This document shows positions 43,436 to 51,898 of a stretch of 64,000 nt of DNA, piece after piece (the first letter of the stretch is position 1; each line of letters begins with the position of its first letter). The translations under genes and the position numbers were made by a program. The stretch is taken from the NCBI GenBank assembly GCA_002310195.1, contig DBYS01000001.1:174945-238944 (forward strand). The letters run 5' to 3'. The notes below the pieces were generated by a model that made no database searches, had not been told where the DNA came from, and saw nothing but the letters and a program-made list of their open reading frames with translations. This stretch comes from Bacteroidales bacterium UBA1180 (lineage in GTDB: Bacteria > Bacteroidota > Bacteroidia > Bacteroidales > Paludibacteraceae).

Positions 43436-43675
43436 ATGACCAAACAAGAGATTATTGAAAAAGTTAACACCCTTCTCGTGGAGGAATTTGAGATCGCAGA
43501 ACAACTGCTAACTCCCGAGGCATCACTAAAGCAAGATCTGGAAATCGATTCATTGGACTTTGTGGATATAGTGGTACTTATCGACCGCGAGTTCGGATTC
43601 AAACCTCAAGCCACAGAACTGAAAACCGTCAAAACCTTAGGCGAGTTTTACGATTACATTGAAGCGCACATCTGA
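43436..43675 (+). CDS. Acyl carrier protein 1
   Basis: 79 residues. The attachment site is Ser39 in LEIDSLDFVDIVVLIDREFG (DSL motif). Helix I is MTKQEIIEKVNTLL. It carries the starter or growing polyene. The start of the acyltransferase overlaps its stop by one base. The second ACP of the cluster is at 46368. Confidence 0.93.
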   Translation: MTKQEIIEKVNTLLVEEFEIAEQLLTPEASLKQDLEIDSLDFVDIVVLIDREFGFKPQATELKTVKTLGEFYDYIEAHI

Positions 43676-44523
43676 TGGCACAGGAGTGGAGCGGACAAAC
43701 GGGCGGCACACATTGGATGCAACGTGCACTGGTGAGTATCATCCGTCACACGGACATCCGCGTGGCGTACACAATGATGCACCTCTGGCTGATCTGGTAC
43801 ATCATCGTTCGGCGAACCGAGCGGCACGGAGCATACATCTACCATCGCCGCAGAGGTCGCAACAGACTGCAGGCCGCATGCGACATCTACCGCTCGTTCT
43901 ACCACTTCGGCAAGGCTATCATCGACCGTTTTGCCGTATATGCAGGCCAACAGTTTGAGGTCGTCGTGGACAATCGCGAACTGTACTATGGTCGGGTACA
44001 CGGTGAAGACGGTTTTATTATGCTGTTTTCGCACATCGGTAATACCGAAATGGCCGGGTATTTTCTCTCCACACCCAACAAACCGCTACACATCCTCGCT
44101 TATGGCGGCGAGTCACCGGTAGTGATGGAGCATCGCAGGCAGGTTTTGGAGCAGAACAATATCGACATGATCACCATTCGGCCGGACGATATGAGTCACA
44201 TCTACCGCATCAGCGAGGTGATGCAACATGGCGATGTACTGGCTATAGCTGCCGACCGCAAGACCGGCGATGCTACTACAACCTGCATGTTCATGGGGCG
44301 GCCTGCACAGTTACCCGTAGGCCCCTTCCGTGTATGCATGGCAGTGAAGCATCCCGTACTACTGGTGTTCGTCATCAAGCAGAGCGCACGAATCTACCAT
44401 GTGTACTGTGAGCAGTTGCAGCCTACACGAGACATTGCCGCACAGTATGCACAAGCGATGGAGAGGGTGGTTCAGGCTCATCCGTACGAATGGTTTAATT
44501 TCTATGATTTCTGGGCAGAATAA
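43675..44523 (+). CDS. LpxL/HtrB-like acyltransferase
   Basis: 282 residues. One N-terminal membrane helix (MMHLWLIWYIIVRRTERHGA). The acyltransferase core has the H-x4-E motif in FSHIGNTEMAGYFLS, then IADRK-like LAIAADRKTGDATTTCMFMG and PVGPFRVCMAVKHPVLLVF. Family members transfer acyl groups from ACP to lipid A; in aryl-polyene clusters they are thought to attach acyl or polyene chains to a lipid anchor. The next gene starts inside its last 20 bp. Confidence 0.88.
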   Translation: MAQEWSGQTGGTHWMQRALVSIIRHTDIRVAYTMMHLWLIWYIIVRRTERHGAYIYHRRRGRNRLQAACDIYRSFYHFGKAIIDRFAVYAGQQFEVVVDNRELYYGRVHGEDGFIMLFSHIGNTEMAGYFLSTPNKPLHILAYGGESPVVMEHRRQVLEQNNIDMITIRPDDMSHIYRISEVMQHGDVLAIAADRKTGDATTTCMFMGRPAQLPVGPFRVCMAVKHPVLLVFVIKQSARIYHVYCEQLQPTRDIAAQYAQAMERVVQAHPYEWFNFYDFWAE

Positions 44524-44908
44524 CATACAGCAGTTTATCCCTCAACGGCCGCCGTTCGTTTTCATCGATGCGGTCGAAGAGGTATCGGAATCCTTGGCAC
44601 GCACACGGTTCACCATACCGGCTGACTGTCCGCTGGTAAGTGACGGTCGACTGCCGTTGGCTGGTTTGATGGAAAATGCTGCCCAGACCTGTGCCGCGCG
44701 TGCCGGATATGCTGGTGGTAACAAGATCGGTTACATCGGTGCCATCAAGCAGATGCAGGTCACTCGTCTACCGCGTGTAGGCGAGACGCTCGTCACCGAA
44801 GCAATTCTCGTACAGGAGGTGATGAACATCAGCCTCATCGATTGCACGGCGCGCATAGGCGATGAGACCATCGCCACCGCAACGCTCAAACTGGCAATAA
44901 TGGACTAA
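44504..44908 (+). CDS. Hotdog-fold 3-hydroxyacyl-ACP dehydratase-like protein (first)
   Basis: 134 residues from the ATG at 44504. FIPQRPPFVFIDAVEEVSES, then GLMENAAQTCAARAGY, KIGYIGAIKQMQVTRLPRVG and a C-terminal beta sheet match the hotdog proteins found in aryl-polyene clusters. The catalytic His usual in FabA/FabZ (HFPxxP) is not seen: the equivalent stretch is CPLVSDGRLPLAGLM, so dehydratase activity depends on other residues or it may be a partner subunit. Overlaps the acyltransferase by 20 bp. Confidence 0.8.
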   Translation: MISGQNNIQQFIPQRPPFVFIDAVEEVSESLARTRFTIPADCPLVSDGRLPLAGLMENAAQTCAARAGYAGGNKIGYIGAIKQMQVTRLPRVGETLVTEAILVQEVMNISLIDCTARIGDETIATATLKLAIMD

Positions 44909-45859
44909 ATGGTTTACTGTATCGGACATAGTATAATCTCCCCTCTGGGCGAAGGCTCGCAGGCGAACGTCGAGGCCGTACAGGCAGGGCGCAGCGGATT
45001 GCGCCTTTACCACAACCGTTTTGCCGATGTTGAACCGTTCTGTGCCTCGCTGTTCGATACACCGCAGGAGTTTGTGCCACTATGCATATGCAGTGTAACC
45101 TGTGCACTTAATGATTCACAGATCGCTGCTTTGCCGGAGACCATCTTCATCCTCTCCACCACGAAAGGCGACAACTTGGATCTGCTCACACCTGCCCAAG
45201 CCATTGTACAACATTTCGGTAATCCTAATCCTCCCGTCGTGGTGAGCAACGCCTGCACATCAGGCGTATGTGCACAAATAACCGCCAAACGCTTACTCGA
45301 AGCAGGATTGTACAAACACGCTATAGTTATCGGCTGCGATATCCAGACTCGGTTCATCGTTAGCGGTTTTCAGGCTTTCAAGGCTCTGTCGCCCGAACCG
45401 TGCCGACCTTTCAGTCCCGACCGTCAAGGGCTGAACCTTGGCGAGGCAGCAGCCACAATCATCTATACTGCCGAACCGCAGCCTGGCGGTTGGAAACTGG
45501 TGGCTGGCAGCATACACAACGATGCCAATCATCTGTCTGCGCCCAGTCGCACCGGCGAAGGAGCGTATCGCTGCCTGACGGATGTCATGGCAGGGATGCA
45601 ACCTGCCGATATTGACTTACTCGGCGTACACGGCACGGCCACACCCTACAACGACGCCATGGAGCGCACGGCTATCGAGCGTGCGGGCCTGCAAGACGTA
45701 CCGGTCTCGGCACTCAAGCCGTTCTTCGGTCATACCATGGGCGCCGCAGGTGTAGTGGAGACGATCATCGGTATGGAGATTCTCAAACATGGTACATTCG
45801 TCAAGATGCTTTCCGGCTTTGGCGGAGTGAACGCAGCCATCAGACTGACATGCGAGTAA
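44909..45859 (+). CDS. Short beta-ketoacyl synthase with Cys-His-His
   Basis: 316 residues, about 90 shorter than FabF. Cys116 in VSNACTSGVCAQI, His in GVHGTATPYNDA and His in LKPFFGHTMGAAG are present, so it may be active. The N-terminal region between the first strand and the active Cys is compacted, and the C-terminus ends LSGFGGVNAAIRL. Such reduced ketosynthases occur in aryl-polyene and related type II systems. Starts directly after the dehydratase stop and overlaps the next gene by 10 bp. Confidence 0.86.
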   Translation: MVYCIGHSIISPLGEGSQANVEAVQAGRSGLRLYHNRFADVEPFCASLFDTPQEFVPLCICSVTCALNDSQIAALPETIFILSTTKGDNLDLLTPAQAIVQHFGNPNPPVVVSNACTSGVCAQITAKRLLEAGLYKHAIVIGCDIQTRFIVSGFQAFKALSPEPCRPFSPDRQGLNLGEAAATIIYTAEPQPGGWKLVAGSIHNDANHLSAPSRTGEGAYRCLTDVMAGMQPADIDLLGVHGTATPYNDAMERTAIERAGLQDVPVSALKPFFGHTMGAAGVVETIIGMEILKHGTFVKMLSGFGGVNAAIRLTCE

Positions 45860-46380
45860 CACACGACATAGAGATAACGACCTCATCGGTGATCTTGGAC
45901 GGCCAGCCGATAGTAGTACAGCAAACGGGCGAGAAGATGCTCGTTGAGCTTTACCGTCGGTTTGTGGGCGACTATCCCAAGTTCTTCAAGATGGACACAC
46001 TCAGTCGTCTGGGCTTCATCGCGGCAGAACTGCTACTCAAGCAGCCAGCTGCCGGCAATCAGCAGCCGGTAGATGCTGTAATTTTGGCCAACCGCAGCGC
46101 AAGCATCAAGAACGACCGCGATTACCTGGCTACCATCACCGAGGGCAATTACTATCCCAGTCCGGCACTGTTCGTCTATACACTGCCGAACATCGTGACC
46201 GGCGAGATTGCCATCCGCCACGGAATACAGGGCGAGACTTCGTTCTACATCCTCGATACACCGCAACAACTGAACGCCATCATAGCTGCCACTCCCTTCC
46301 AATCCGCATTGGCCGGATGGTGCGAGTGCAGTGCACAAGATAAATTCTACGCAAAACTACAAACAATATGGAACAATTGA
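45850..46380 (+). CDS. Stand-alone ketosynthase N-terminal-like (chain-length-factor-like) protein
   Basis: 176 residues, a half-size thiolase-fold protein: MDTLSRLGFIAAELLL, VDAVILANRSASIKNDRDYL and YYPSPALFVYTLPNIVTGEI match the N-terminal half of ketosynthases, but it stops where the catalytic His motifs would come, and there is no active-site Cys. It is probably a non-catalytic subunit that shapes chain length or pairs with one of the ketosynthases. Overlaps neighbours on both sides (10 and 13 bp). Confidence 0.75.
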   Translation: MRVTHDIEITTSSVILDGQPIVVQQTGEKMLVELYRRFVGDYPKFFKMDTLSRLGFIAAELLLKQPAAGNQQPVDAVILANRSASIKNDRDYLATITEGNYYPSPALFVYTLPNIVTGEIAIRHGIQGETSFYILDTPQQLNAIIAATPFQSALAGWCECSAQDKFYAKLQTIWNN

Positions 46381-46625
46381 TTGAACAACTCAAAGCACAG
46401 ATCATCGAAGCACTGAATTTCGAAGATATGACACCAGCCGACATCAATACCGATGCCCCCTTGTTTGGCGAGGGACTCGGATTGGATTCGATTGATGCTC
46501 TCGAACTGATCATGCTCATGGATCGCGAGTACGGCATCAAGCTGGCTGACCCCAAAGCAGGAAAAGCTATCTTCCAGTCCGTACGCACAATGGCTGAATA
46601 TATCCAGGCTAACAGAACAAAGTGA
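46368..46625 (+). CDS. Acyl carrier protein 2
   Basis: 85 residues with the phosphopantetheine Ser41 in GLGLDSIDALELIMLMDREY (DSI motif). Helix I MEQLIEQLKAQIIEALNF; the C-terminal helix has TMAEYIQANRTK. The different Ser contexts (DSL versus DSI) suggest the two ACPs have different partners. Its TGA overlaps the GTG start of the next gene. Confidence 0.93.
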   Translation: MEQLIEQLKAQIIEALNFEDMTPADINTDAPLFGEGLGLDSIDALELIMLMDREYGIKLADPKAGKAIFQSVRTMAEYIQANRTK

Positions 46626-48355
46626 GAATAGCCGTCACCGGCATAGGAGTGGTCAGTGCTATCGGCATGAATTGCGCCGAAACACTGCAATCGTTACTCG
46701 ACGAACGTTCGGGTATCGGCGCTATGCGCTATCTGAGGAGCGTACATACCGATCTACCTGTAGGCGAGGTGCCGCATAGCGATGCTGACCTCAAGGCATT
46801 GGCCGGCGTTCCTGCCGACGAACCGATGCCCCGCACATCGTTGCTGGGGATCATTGCCGCCCGCGAAGCACTGCAGCAAGCCGGATTGAATGACCAAATG
46901 GCAAATAATTTGGCGTTCATCAGCGGCACTACGGTCGGTGGCATGGATCTGACGGAACAGCACTGGCATGACTACACCAAGGGCAAGTCAACGAACACCA
47001 TCCGTCTGCACGAAGCCGGCGAGTCAACTAATGCCATCGCCCGGCACATTGGCTCGTTCAGCTTCATTGCTACTCCCTCCACCGCTTGTTCATCAGCTCT
47101 GAATGCCATCATGCTCGGGGCAAACATGCTCCGTACAGGTCAAGCCAAGGCGGCACTGGTAGGCGGAGCGGAGAGCCTGAGCATGTTCCACCTCAACGGT
47201 TTCAATACCCTGATGATCCTCGATCACCGGCCTTGCCGTCCGTTTGATGCCGGGCGCAATGGTTTGAACCTCGGCGAGGGAGCCGGATATCTACTTATCG
47301 AACCGGAAGAAGAAGCCATTGCCCGCGGCGCAACTGTTCTCGGGTATATAGGCGGTTATGCCAACACGTGTGACGCTTTCCACCAGACAGCCTCATCGGC
47401 CGATGGCGAAGGAGCGTACCTCGCCATGCGCGGTGCCTTGCAGATGGCAGAATTGCAACCGGCAGACATCGATTATATTAACGCTCACGGCACCGCTACG
47501 CCCAACAACGATCTGAGCGAGTCCGCAGCATTACTGCGGCTGTTCGGCGATACATTGCCTGCCGTAAGCAGCACAAAGGCATTCACGGGGCATACAACCT
47601 CTGCCAGCGGAGGCATAGAGGCGGTGATCTGCATGCTGGCAATGCGACATGGGTTCGTTCCGGCTAATCTCAACTGGTCGAACACCGCCGAGGGACTCAT
47701 TCGTCCCGTCACACACACCGAGTACAAGCCTCTCCGGCATGTTCTGTGTAACGCCTTCGGTTTCGGAGGCAATGAGTCGTCATTAGTTCTCTCCACCGAA
47801 GGTATCGATCTGCCGATAGCCGAACACCTTGTAGAACCAGCCGCTGTATGCACGGCCGATATTGCCGATGACACAGAGGTTAGCACCTACATCAGTGCTG
47901 CCGAGGGACGACGAATGACTCCCCAAACACGTCGTATTGCTGTTGCTGCACGGCGCGTGATGACCGAGAGTGGCATTACAATGCCAGATGCTATTGTCTG
48001 CGCTACGCAGTGGGGATGTATGTTACAGTCGATGCGGTTCCTGCAAGACATGCTTGCCACCGACGAGCAACAACTCAAACCTACACCGTTCATCCAATCG
48101 ACGCACAACACCATTGCCTCGCTCATAGCTATCATGACCGCCAACCACGGCTACAACTCCACCTATGCCCAAGGCCGGCAATCGTTGGCATGTGCTATGG
48201 AGGATATTCGCTCGCAGATGAGTCTCGGACTCATACGTACGGCACTGGTGCTGGAGTTTGACGAGCAGGTGGAGGTCTGGGACAATGTACTCGCACTTAT
48301 CGGTGATCGCACACAGGCTGTGGCACGTGCAACGCTATTCGCAAACAAGAACTGA
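46622..48355 (+). CDS. Beta-ketoacyl synthase fused to a second ketosynthase-like (Ketoacyl-synt_2-type) domain
   Basis: 577 residues with a GTG start overlapping the ACP stop. Residues 1-400 are a complete ketosynthase: Cys156 in TPSTACSSALNAIM, His in INAHGTATPNNDLS, Lys/His in SSTKAFTGHTTSASGG, then CNAFGFGGNESSLVLS. Residues about 425-577 are a second thiolase-like half domain (RRMTPQTRRIAVAARRVM, DAIVCATQWGCMLQSMRFLQ, FIQSTHNTIASLIAIM) resembling the Ketoacyl-synt_2 domain of chain-length factors. Both halves of a usual KS/CLF pair therefore appear in one chain, in short form. Likely the main polyene chain-length determinant. Confidence 0.86.
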   Translation: MRIAVTGIGVVSAIGMNCAETLQSLLDERSGIGAMRYLRSVHTDLPVGEVPHSDADLKALAGVPADEPMPRTSLLGIIAAREALQQAGLNDQMANNLAFISGTTVGGMDLTEQHWHDYTKGKSTNTIRLHEAGESTNAIARHIGSFSFIATPSTACSSALNAIMLGANMLRTGQAKAALVGGAESLSMFHLNGFNTLMILDHRPCRPFDAGRNGLNLGEGAGYLLIEPEEEAIARGATVLGYIGGYANTCDAFHQTASSADGEGAYLAMRGALQMAELQPADIDYINAHGTATPNNDLSESAALLRLFGDTLPAVSSTKAFTGHTTSASGGIEAVICMLAMRHGFVPANLNWSNTAEGLIRPVTHTEYKPLRHVLCNAFGFGGNESSLVLSTEGIDLPIAEHLVEPAAVCTADIADDTEVSTYISAAEGRRMTPQTRRIAVAARRVMTESGITMPDAIVCATQWGCMLQSMRFLQDMLATDEQQLKPTPFIQSTHNTIASLIAIMTANHGYNSTYAQGRQSLACAMEDIRSQMSLGLIRTALVLEFDEQVEVWDNVLALIGDRTQAVARATLFANKN

Positions 48356-48356
48356 T

Positions 48357-48707
48357 ATGAAACTGATACTGTTAGCCCTCATCCAGAGCATGCTCCTCTG
48401 CGCAGGACAGATGTTCATGAAGCTCGCCCTCAAAGCGATGGGTGTTGCCGCCTGGAGCTGGTCGTTTGTACTGAGCCAACTGACTAACTGGTGGTGGCTC
48501 GCATGCGGCGTGTCGTTCACGGCAGCGGGATTGCTGTGGATGTACATACTTAAGCACTGGGCTTTCTCGCAGGCTTACCCGCTCAGCAGTCTGGCATACG
48601 TGTTCGGCATGATCGCAGCCATGCTGGTCTTTCACGAACATATAGCATGGACTCAATGGGTGGGCATATTGCTTATCATGGCAGGCTGTTATCTGGTGGC
48701 CAACTAA
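48357..48707 (+). CDS. Small EamA/SMR-like membrane protein
   Basis: 116 residues with four hydrophobic helices: LILLALIQSMLLCAGQMFM, WWWLACGVSFTAAGLLWMYI, LSSLAYVFGMIAAMLVF and WVGILLIMAGCYLVAN. Size and layout match half of an EamA transporter or ArnE/SMR-type flippase subunit, which work as dimers. It could flip a lipid-linked intermediate. The ATG at 48357 is chosen because it begins the first helix, 1 bp after the ketosynthase stop. A longer frame would overlap that gene by 100 bp. Confidence 0.82.
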   Translation: MKLILLALIQSMLLCAGQMFMKLALKAMGVAAWSWSFVLSQLTNWWWLACGVSFTAAGLLWMYILKHWAFSQAYPLSSLAYVFGMIAAMLVFHEHIAWTQWVGILLIMAGCYLVAN

Positions 48708-48719
48708 ACTCAGGTACTT

Positions 48720-49124
48720 ATGTTCGGATTGATCATAGCAGTCATACTGAGCCTTGAGGCGGACTTCGTGCAGACGAAGACCGTAGCCATGCTCGCCGAG
48801 CCGCAGATATCCACCGGCCACATGGTGTACCGTGCACCGGACTACATGCAGTGGGCGTACACCTCGCCGCAAACTGTGGTCTGGGAGATCAACGGTGATA
48901 AGAGCAACGTCAATGAGCAGATACAGAAGCTGTTGCGGATGATCATGTCATCCATCGCCGGCAACAATGCCGATGATCCAAAACTCCAACGCGAGTCGAA
49001 ACGTATGTTCCGCTCCGTGAATGTGATCATGGACGAGCAGAACAACACAGCCCGCCGGGTCGAACTGATTGAAAAGAACGGAGATACTACCGTCATTGAG
49101 TTCAGTAATGTTGTTACGCAATAG
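48720..49124 (+). CDS. LolA-like outer-membrane lipoprotein carrier protein
   Basis: 134 residues. A short hydrophobic N-terminus (MFGLIIAVILSLEADF) followed by the LolA signature: FVQTKTVAMLAEPQISTGHM, VYRAPDYMQWAYTSPQTVVW and a later beta-hairpin TVIEFSNV. LolA-fold proteins carry lipids through the periplasm; aryl-polyene clusters usually include one, presumably to deliver the lipidated product. The N-terminal signal is short, so export is uncertain. Overlaps the next gene by 17 bp. Confidence 0.86.
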   Translation: MFGLIIAVILSLEADFVQTKTVAMLAEPQISTGHMVYRAPDYMQWAYTSPQTVVWEINGDKSNVNEQIQKLLRMIMSSIAGNNADDPKLQRESKRMFRSVNVIMDEQNNTARRVELIEKNGDTTVIEFSNVVTQ

Positions 49125-49455
49125 TTTATATCATATCATCGCCAGCAGCGAAGCAGGCTTCACTATCCGCTTCGATGCCTCACATCCGGTGTTTGCCGGA
49201 CACTTTCCCGGCCATCCTATCGTACCCGGCGCTTGCCTCGTACAGATCGCCGAAGAATTGTTATCTGAGCAGACAGGCCGTACCGTGCGGTTCACGGCTA
49301 TCCGTAACCTGAAGTTCCGCCAGCCTGTCACGCCGGATATGCAGGTGGTGATGTCTGTTCAGGAGGACGGGAAGATTGAGGTTCGTGACCTCTCATTAAC
49401 TGAAGTATATGCGCAGTTCGCAGCAAATATGTGTCCTGATACCGACGTACAATAA
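49108..49455 (+). CDS. FabZ/FabA-like 3-hydroxyacyl-ACP dehydratase (second)
   Basis: 115 residues from the ATG at 49108. The HPVFAGHFPGHPIVPGACLV block contains the catalytic His and the hotdog helix motif (H-F-P-G-H-P); IRNLKFRQPVTPDMQVVM follows. It is the likely dehydratase that makes each double bond, pairing with the first hotdog protein at 44504, which lacks this motif. The next gene starts 47 bp before its stop, an unusually long overlap. Confidence 0.88.
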   Translation: MLLRNSLYHIIASSEAGFTIRFDASHPVFAGHFPGHPIVPGACLVQIAEELLSEQTGRTVRFTAIRNLKFRQPVTPDMQVVMSVQEDGKIEVRDLSLTEVYAQFAANMCPDTDVQ

Positions 49456-51898
49456 CGCCGGAACGATCGCCGATGTCGTGCAGCGCGTACACCAGTATGT
49501 ACGCGACATCATCGTCGTGGTGGACGGCAGTACCGACGATACCATTGCACAGCTGCAAGCGCTCGATTTTTCCGTTGACATCGTCAGCCATCCTAAGAAC
49601 AGAGGCAAGGGTGCAGCACTCGTTTCGGGTTTCCGCAAGGCAATAGAGTTGGGTTACGATTTTGCCATCACGCTCGATGCCGACGGACAGCATTACCCCG
49701 AAGACATACCTGTGCTGCTGCGGGCTCATGACATCCACCCTAACGCGCTGATCGTCGGTAGCCGACAGTTCACCGACGCTAACATGCCGGGCAAGAGTAA
49801 GTTCGCCAACCGCTTCTCTAACTTTTGGTTTGCTCTGCAAACGACTATCCACCTGCCGGACACACAGACCGGCATGCGGCTCTACCCGTTGCACAGCCTG
49901 CACGGCCTGAGTATCCTCACCCGCCGCTATGAAGCCGAACTCGAACTGCTCGTGTTCGCCGCATGGCACAACGTGCCCCTCGTGCCTGTGCCTATACGGG
50001 TCTATTATCCGCCGCAGAACGAGCGCGTCAGCCATTTCGTTCCGGCACGGGACTTCACACGCATCAGCATACTGAACTGCTTCCTGTGCATCGGGGCTCT
50101 GCTGTTCGGGTACATCAACATGTACTGGCGCACTGTGCTAAGCTTTGCGTACTTCGGCACCACGATGCTGTTCGTAGTCAATCCCTATACATGGCTGTTC
50201 TTCCTCTTCCACGGCCGCAACGCTGCTTCCAGAGCACGCTACCACAAGGCTGCCTGCTGGATAGCAGGACATTACGTACGAATGATCGGCGGCCTGCGTC
50301 TGACTATCAACGAACGGCAAGCCTCACTCACCGACCGCCAATCGATTATCATATCCAACCATCAATCGTTCATCGATATCATCCTTTGCCTGTCTCTTTC
50401 GCCGAAGATTGTGATGGTAGTCAAGGATTATGTATGGCACAATCCGTTCCTCGGCGTTGTGGCGCGGTACTTGGATTGTTTCCCCACCTCGTTTGATGAC
50501 GAACGTCGCGAGGCGACCGTCAAGCGGATCATCGACGAGGGCTACTCGCTGTTCGTTTTCCCTGAAGGTACACGCACCACCACCGGCGAGATCGGGCGCT
50601 TCCATCGCGGTGCGTTCTACTATGCCGAACAGTACAACTTGCCCATCCAACCGCTGCTGATCGAAGGCATGACGGATTATATGGGCAAACGGCAATTTGC
50701 TTTACGCCCTTACGATGTGCGCCTGACTGTTCTGCCGCTTGTGCCGACCGATGACCGCGCGTGGGGCACAACCTACAAGAAACGCGCCAAATCGTTCGAA
50801 TTGCACTACGATGCATTGTTGCACTCCAATCGCCAGCGTGTATGCATACTCGGTGCGGGAGTAGGCGGACTGTTCACCGGTGCGCTCCTGGCGCAACGAG
50901 GTTATGAGGTCACGCTGATCGAACAACTGCCTGTGTATGGCGGCGGACTGTACTCCTACGAACGCAACGGCGAAACATGGCTGACCGGCATGCACATCCT
51001 CTCTGGCTTGGAACCCGGCGGTGCAGTGACCCAAGTGCTGAGTGGATTGGGACTGGAAGCGGACGTTGTCGAGACAATCCTAGACCATACACCCGAAAAC
51101 CTCATAGGCAAACCCGAGTGGGAGCAGTGTAAATCAGGCGTTTACAGGTTCGTGGGAGGCAGCATGAATTTGGCTGACAAATTGGCATTATTCATCACTC
51201 GTCACGGCGGACGGATCATCACAGGCGAACGGGTTACAAGTATATCGCAGACGGACGGAAAATTCACGGTGAACGGCAAGCAATTCTTCGATGCTATCGT
51301 CAGCACGCTGCATCCCAAACAACTGCTTGCGCTCACCGATCTGCCGCTCTACCGTTCGGCTACACGCAAGCGCATAGCTGCCACGCCGGAGACCTTCGGT
51401 TCATTCAAGACGTACATCCGCCTACAGCCTGACTCTCTCCCGTACGATCGTGTGACGCACTATCTGCCGGAGCACCGCCTGCTCGTAATGACGCCTTGTT
51501 CGGATCGAAACCAAATCTATGCACGCACTATCGAGACGGTTATGCCGCTTGAGTACAGCGAACTGGTTCCGTGGCACAACGACCGCAAGGCGCATTACGA
51601 TGACTACGAGGCATACAAACGTCGCAAGGAACAGGAGGTGCTCTCTCTCATCGGAACCGTCTATCCGGATATACGCAAGCAGATGATTGATATGTTCAGT
51701 TCCACCTCTCTCACGTTCCGCGACGATTATCTTAGTCCCGAAGGAGCGATGTTTGGTATGAGCGAGAGCGTAGGATCGGTGCGCACACATGTCAAAGGGT
51801 TCTATCTCTCCGGGCAGAACATCTTCCTGCACGGCCTGTGCGGGGTAGTGATGACATCCTTACAAACAGTACAAGCACTATGCGACGATGCCGACTGA
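49409..51898 (+). CDS. Three-domain protein: family 2 glycosyltransferase, PlsC-type acyltransferase, FAD oxidoreductase
   Basis: 829 residues in one frame. 1-230: GT2 (CVLIPTYNNAGTIADVVQ; VVDGSTDDT; ITLDADGQHYPEDI; DTQTGMRLYPLHS). About 222-266: hydrophobic segments that would anchor it to the inner membrane. 300-470: lysophospholipid-type acyltransferase, with NHQSFID at 317-323 (H-x4-D) and FPEGTR at 384-389. 477-829: FAD-dependent oxidoreductase of the phytoene desaturase/carotenoid type with GAGVGG at 482-487, ending YLSGQNIFLHGLCGVV. GT2-acyltransferase pairs are known in aryl-polyene clusters; the joined flavoprotein is unusual. It could glycosylate, acylate and oxidise the polyene at one place. 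Roles of the parts are inferred from folds. Confidence 0.87.
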   Translation: MRSSQQICVLIPTYNNAGTIADVVQRVHQYVRDIIVVVDGSTDDTIAQLQALDFSVDIVSHPKNRGKGAALVSGFRKAIELGYDFAITLDADGQHYPEDIPVLLRAHDIHPNALIVGSRQFTDANMPGKSKFANRFSNFWFALQTTIHLPDTQTGMRLYPLHSLHGLSILTRRYEAELELLVFAAWHNVPLVPVPIRVYYPPQNERVSHFVPARDFTRISILNCFLCIGALLFGYINMYWRTVLSFAYFGTTMLFVVNPYTWLFFLFHGRNAASRARYHKAACWIAGHYVRMIGGLRLTINERQASLTDRQSIIISNHQSFIDIILCLSLSPKIVMVVKDYVWHNPFLGVVARYLDCFPTSFDDERREATVKRIIDEGYSLFVFPEGTRTTTGEIGRFHRGAFYYAEQYNLPIQPLLIEGMTDYMGKRQFALRPYDVRLTVLPLVPTDDRAWGTTYKKRAKSFELHYDALLHSNRQRVCILGAGVGGLFTGALLAQRGYEVTLIEQLPVYGGGLYSYERNGETWLTGMHILSGLEPGGAVTQVLSGLGLEADVVETILDHTPENLIGKPEWEQCKSGVYRFVGGSMNLADKLALFITRHGGRIITGERVTSISQTDGKFTVNGKQFFDAIVSTLHPKQLLALTDLPLYRSATRKRIAATPETFGSFKTYIRLQPDSLPYDRVTHYLPEHRLLVMTPCSDRNQIYARTIETVMPLEYSELVPWHNDRKAHYDDYEAYKRRKEQEVLSLIGTVYPDIRKQMIDMFSSTSLTFRDDYLSPEGAMFGMSESVGSVRTHVKGFYLSGQNIFLHGLCGVVMTSLQTVQALCDDAD

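Noticed and set aside
44504..44908. Start 105 bp upstream (44399) for the first hotdog protein
   Set aside because: The added residues lie inside the acyltransferase gene in another frame and do not resemble the family.
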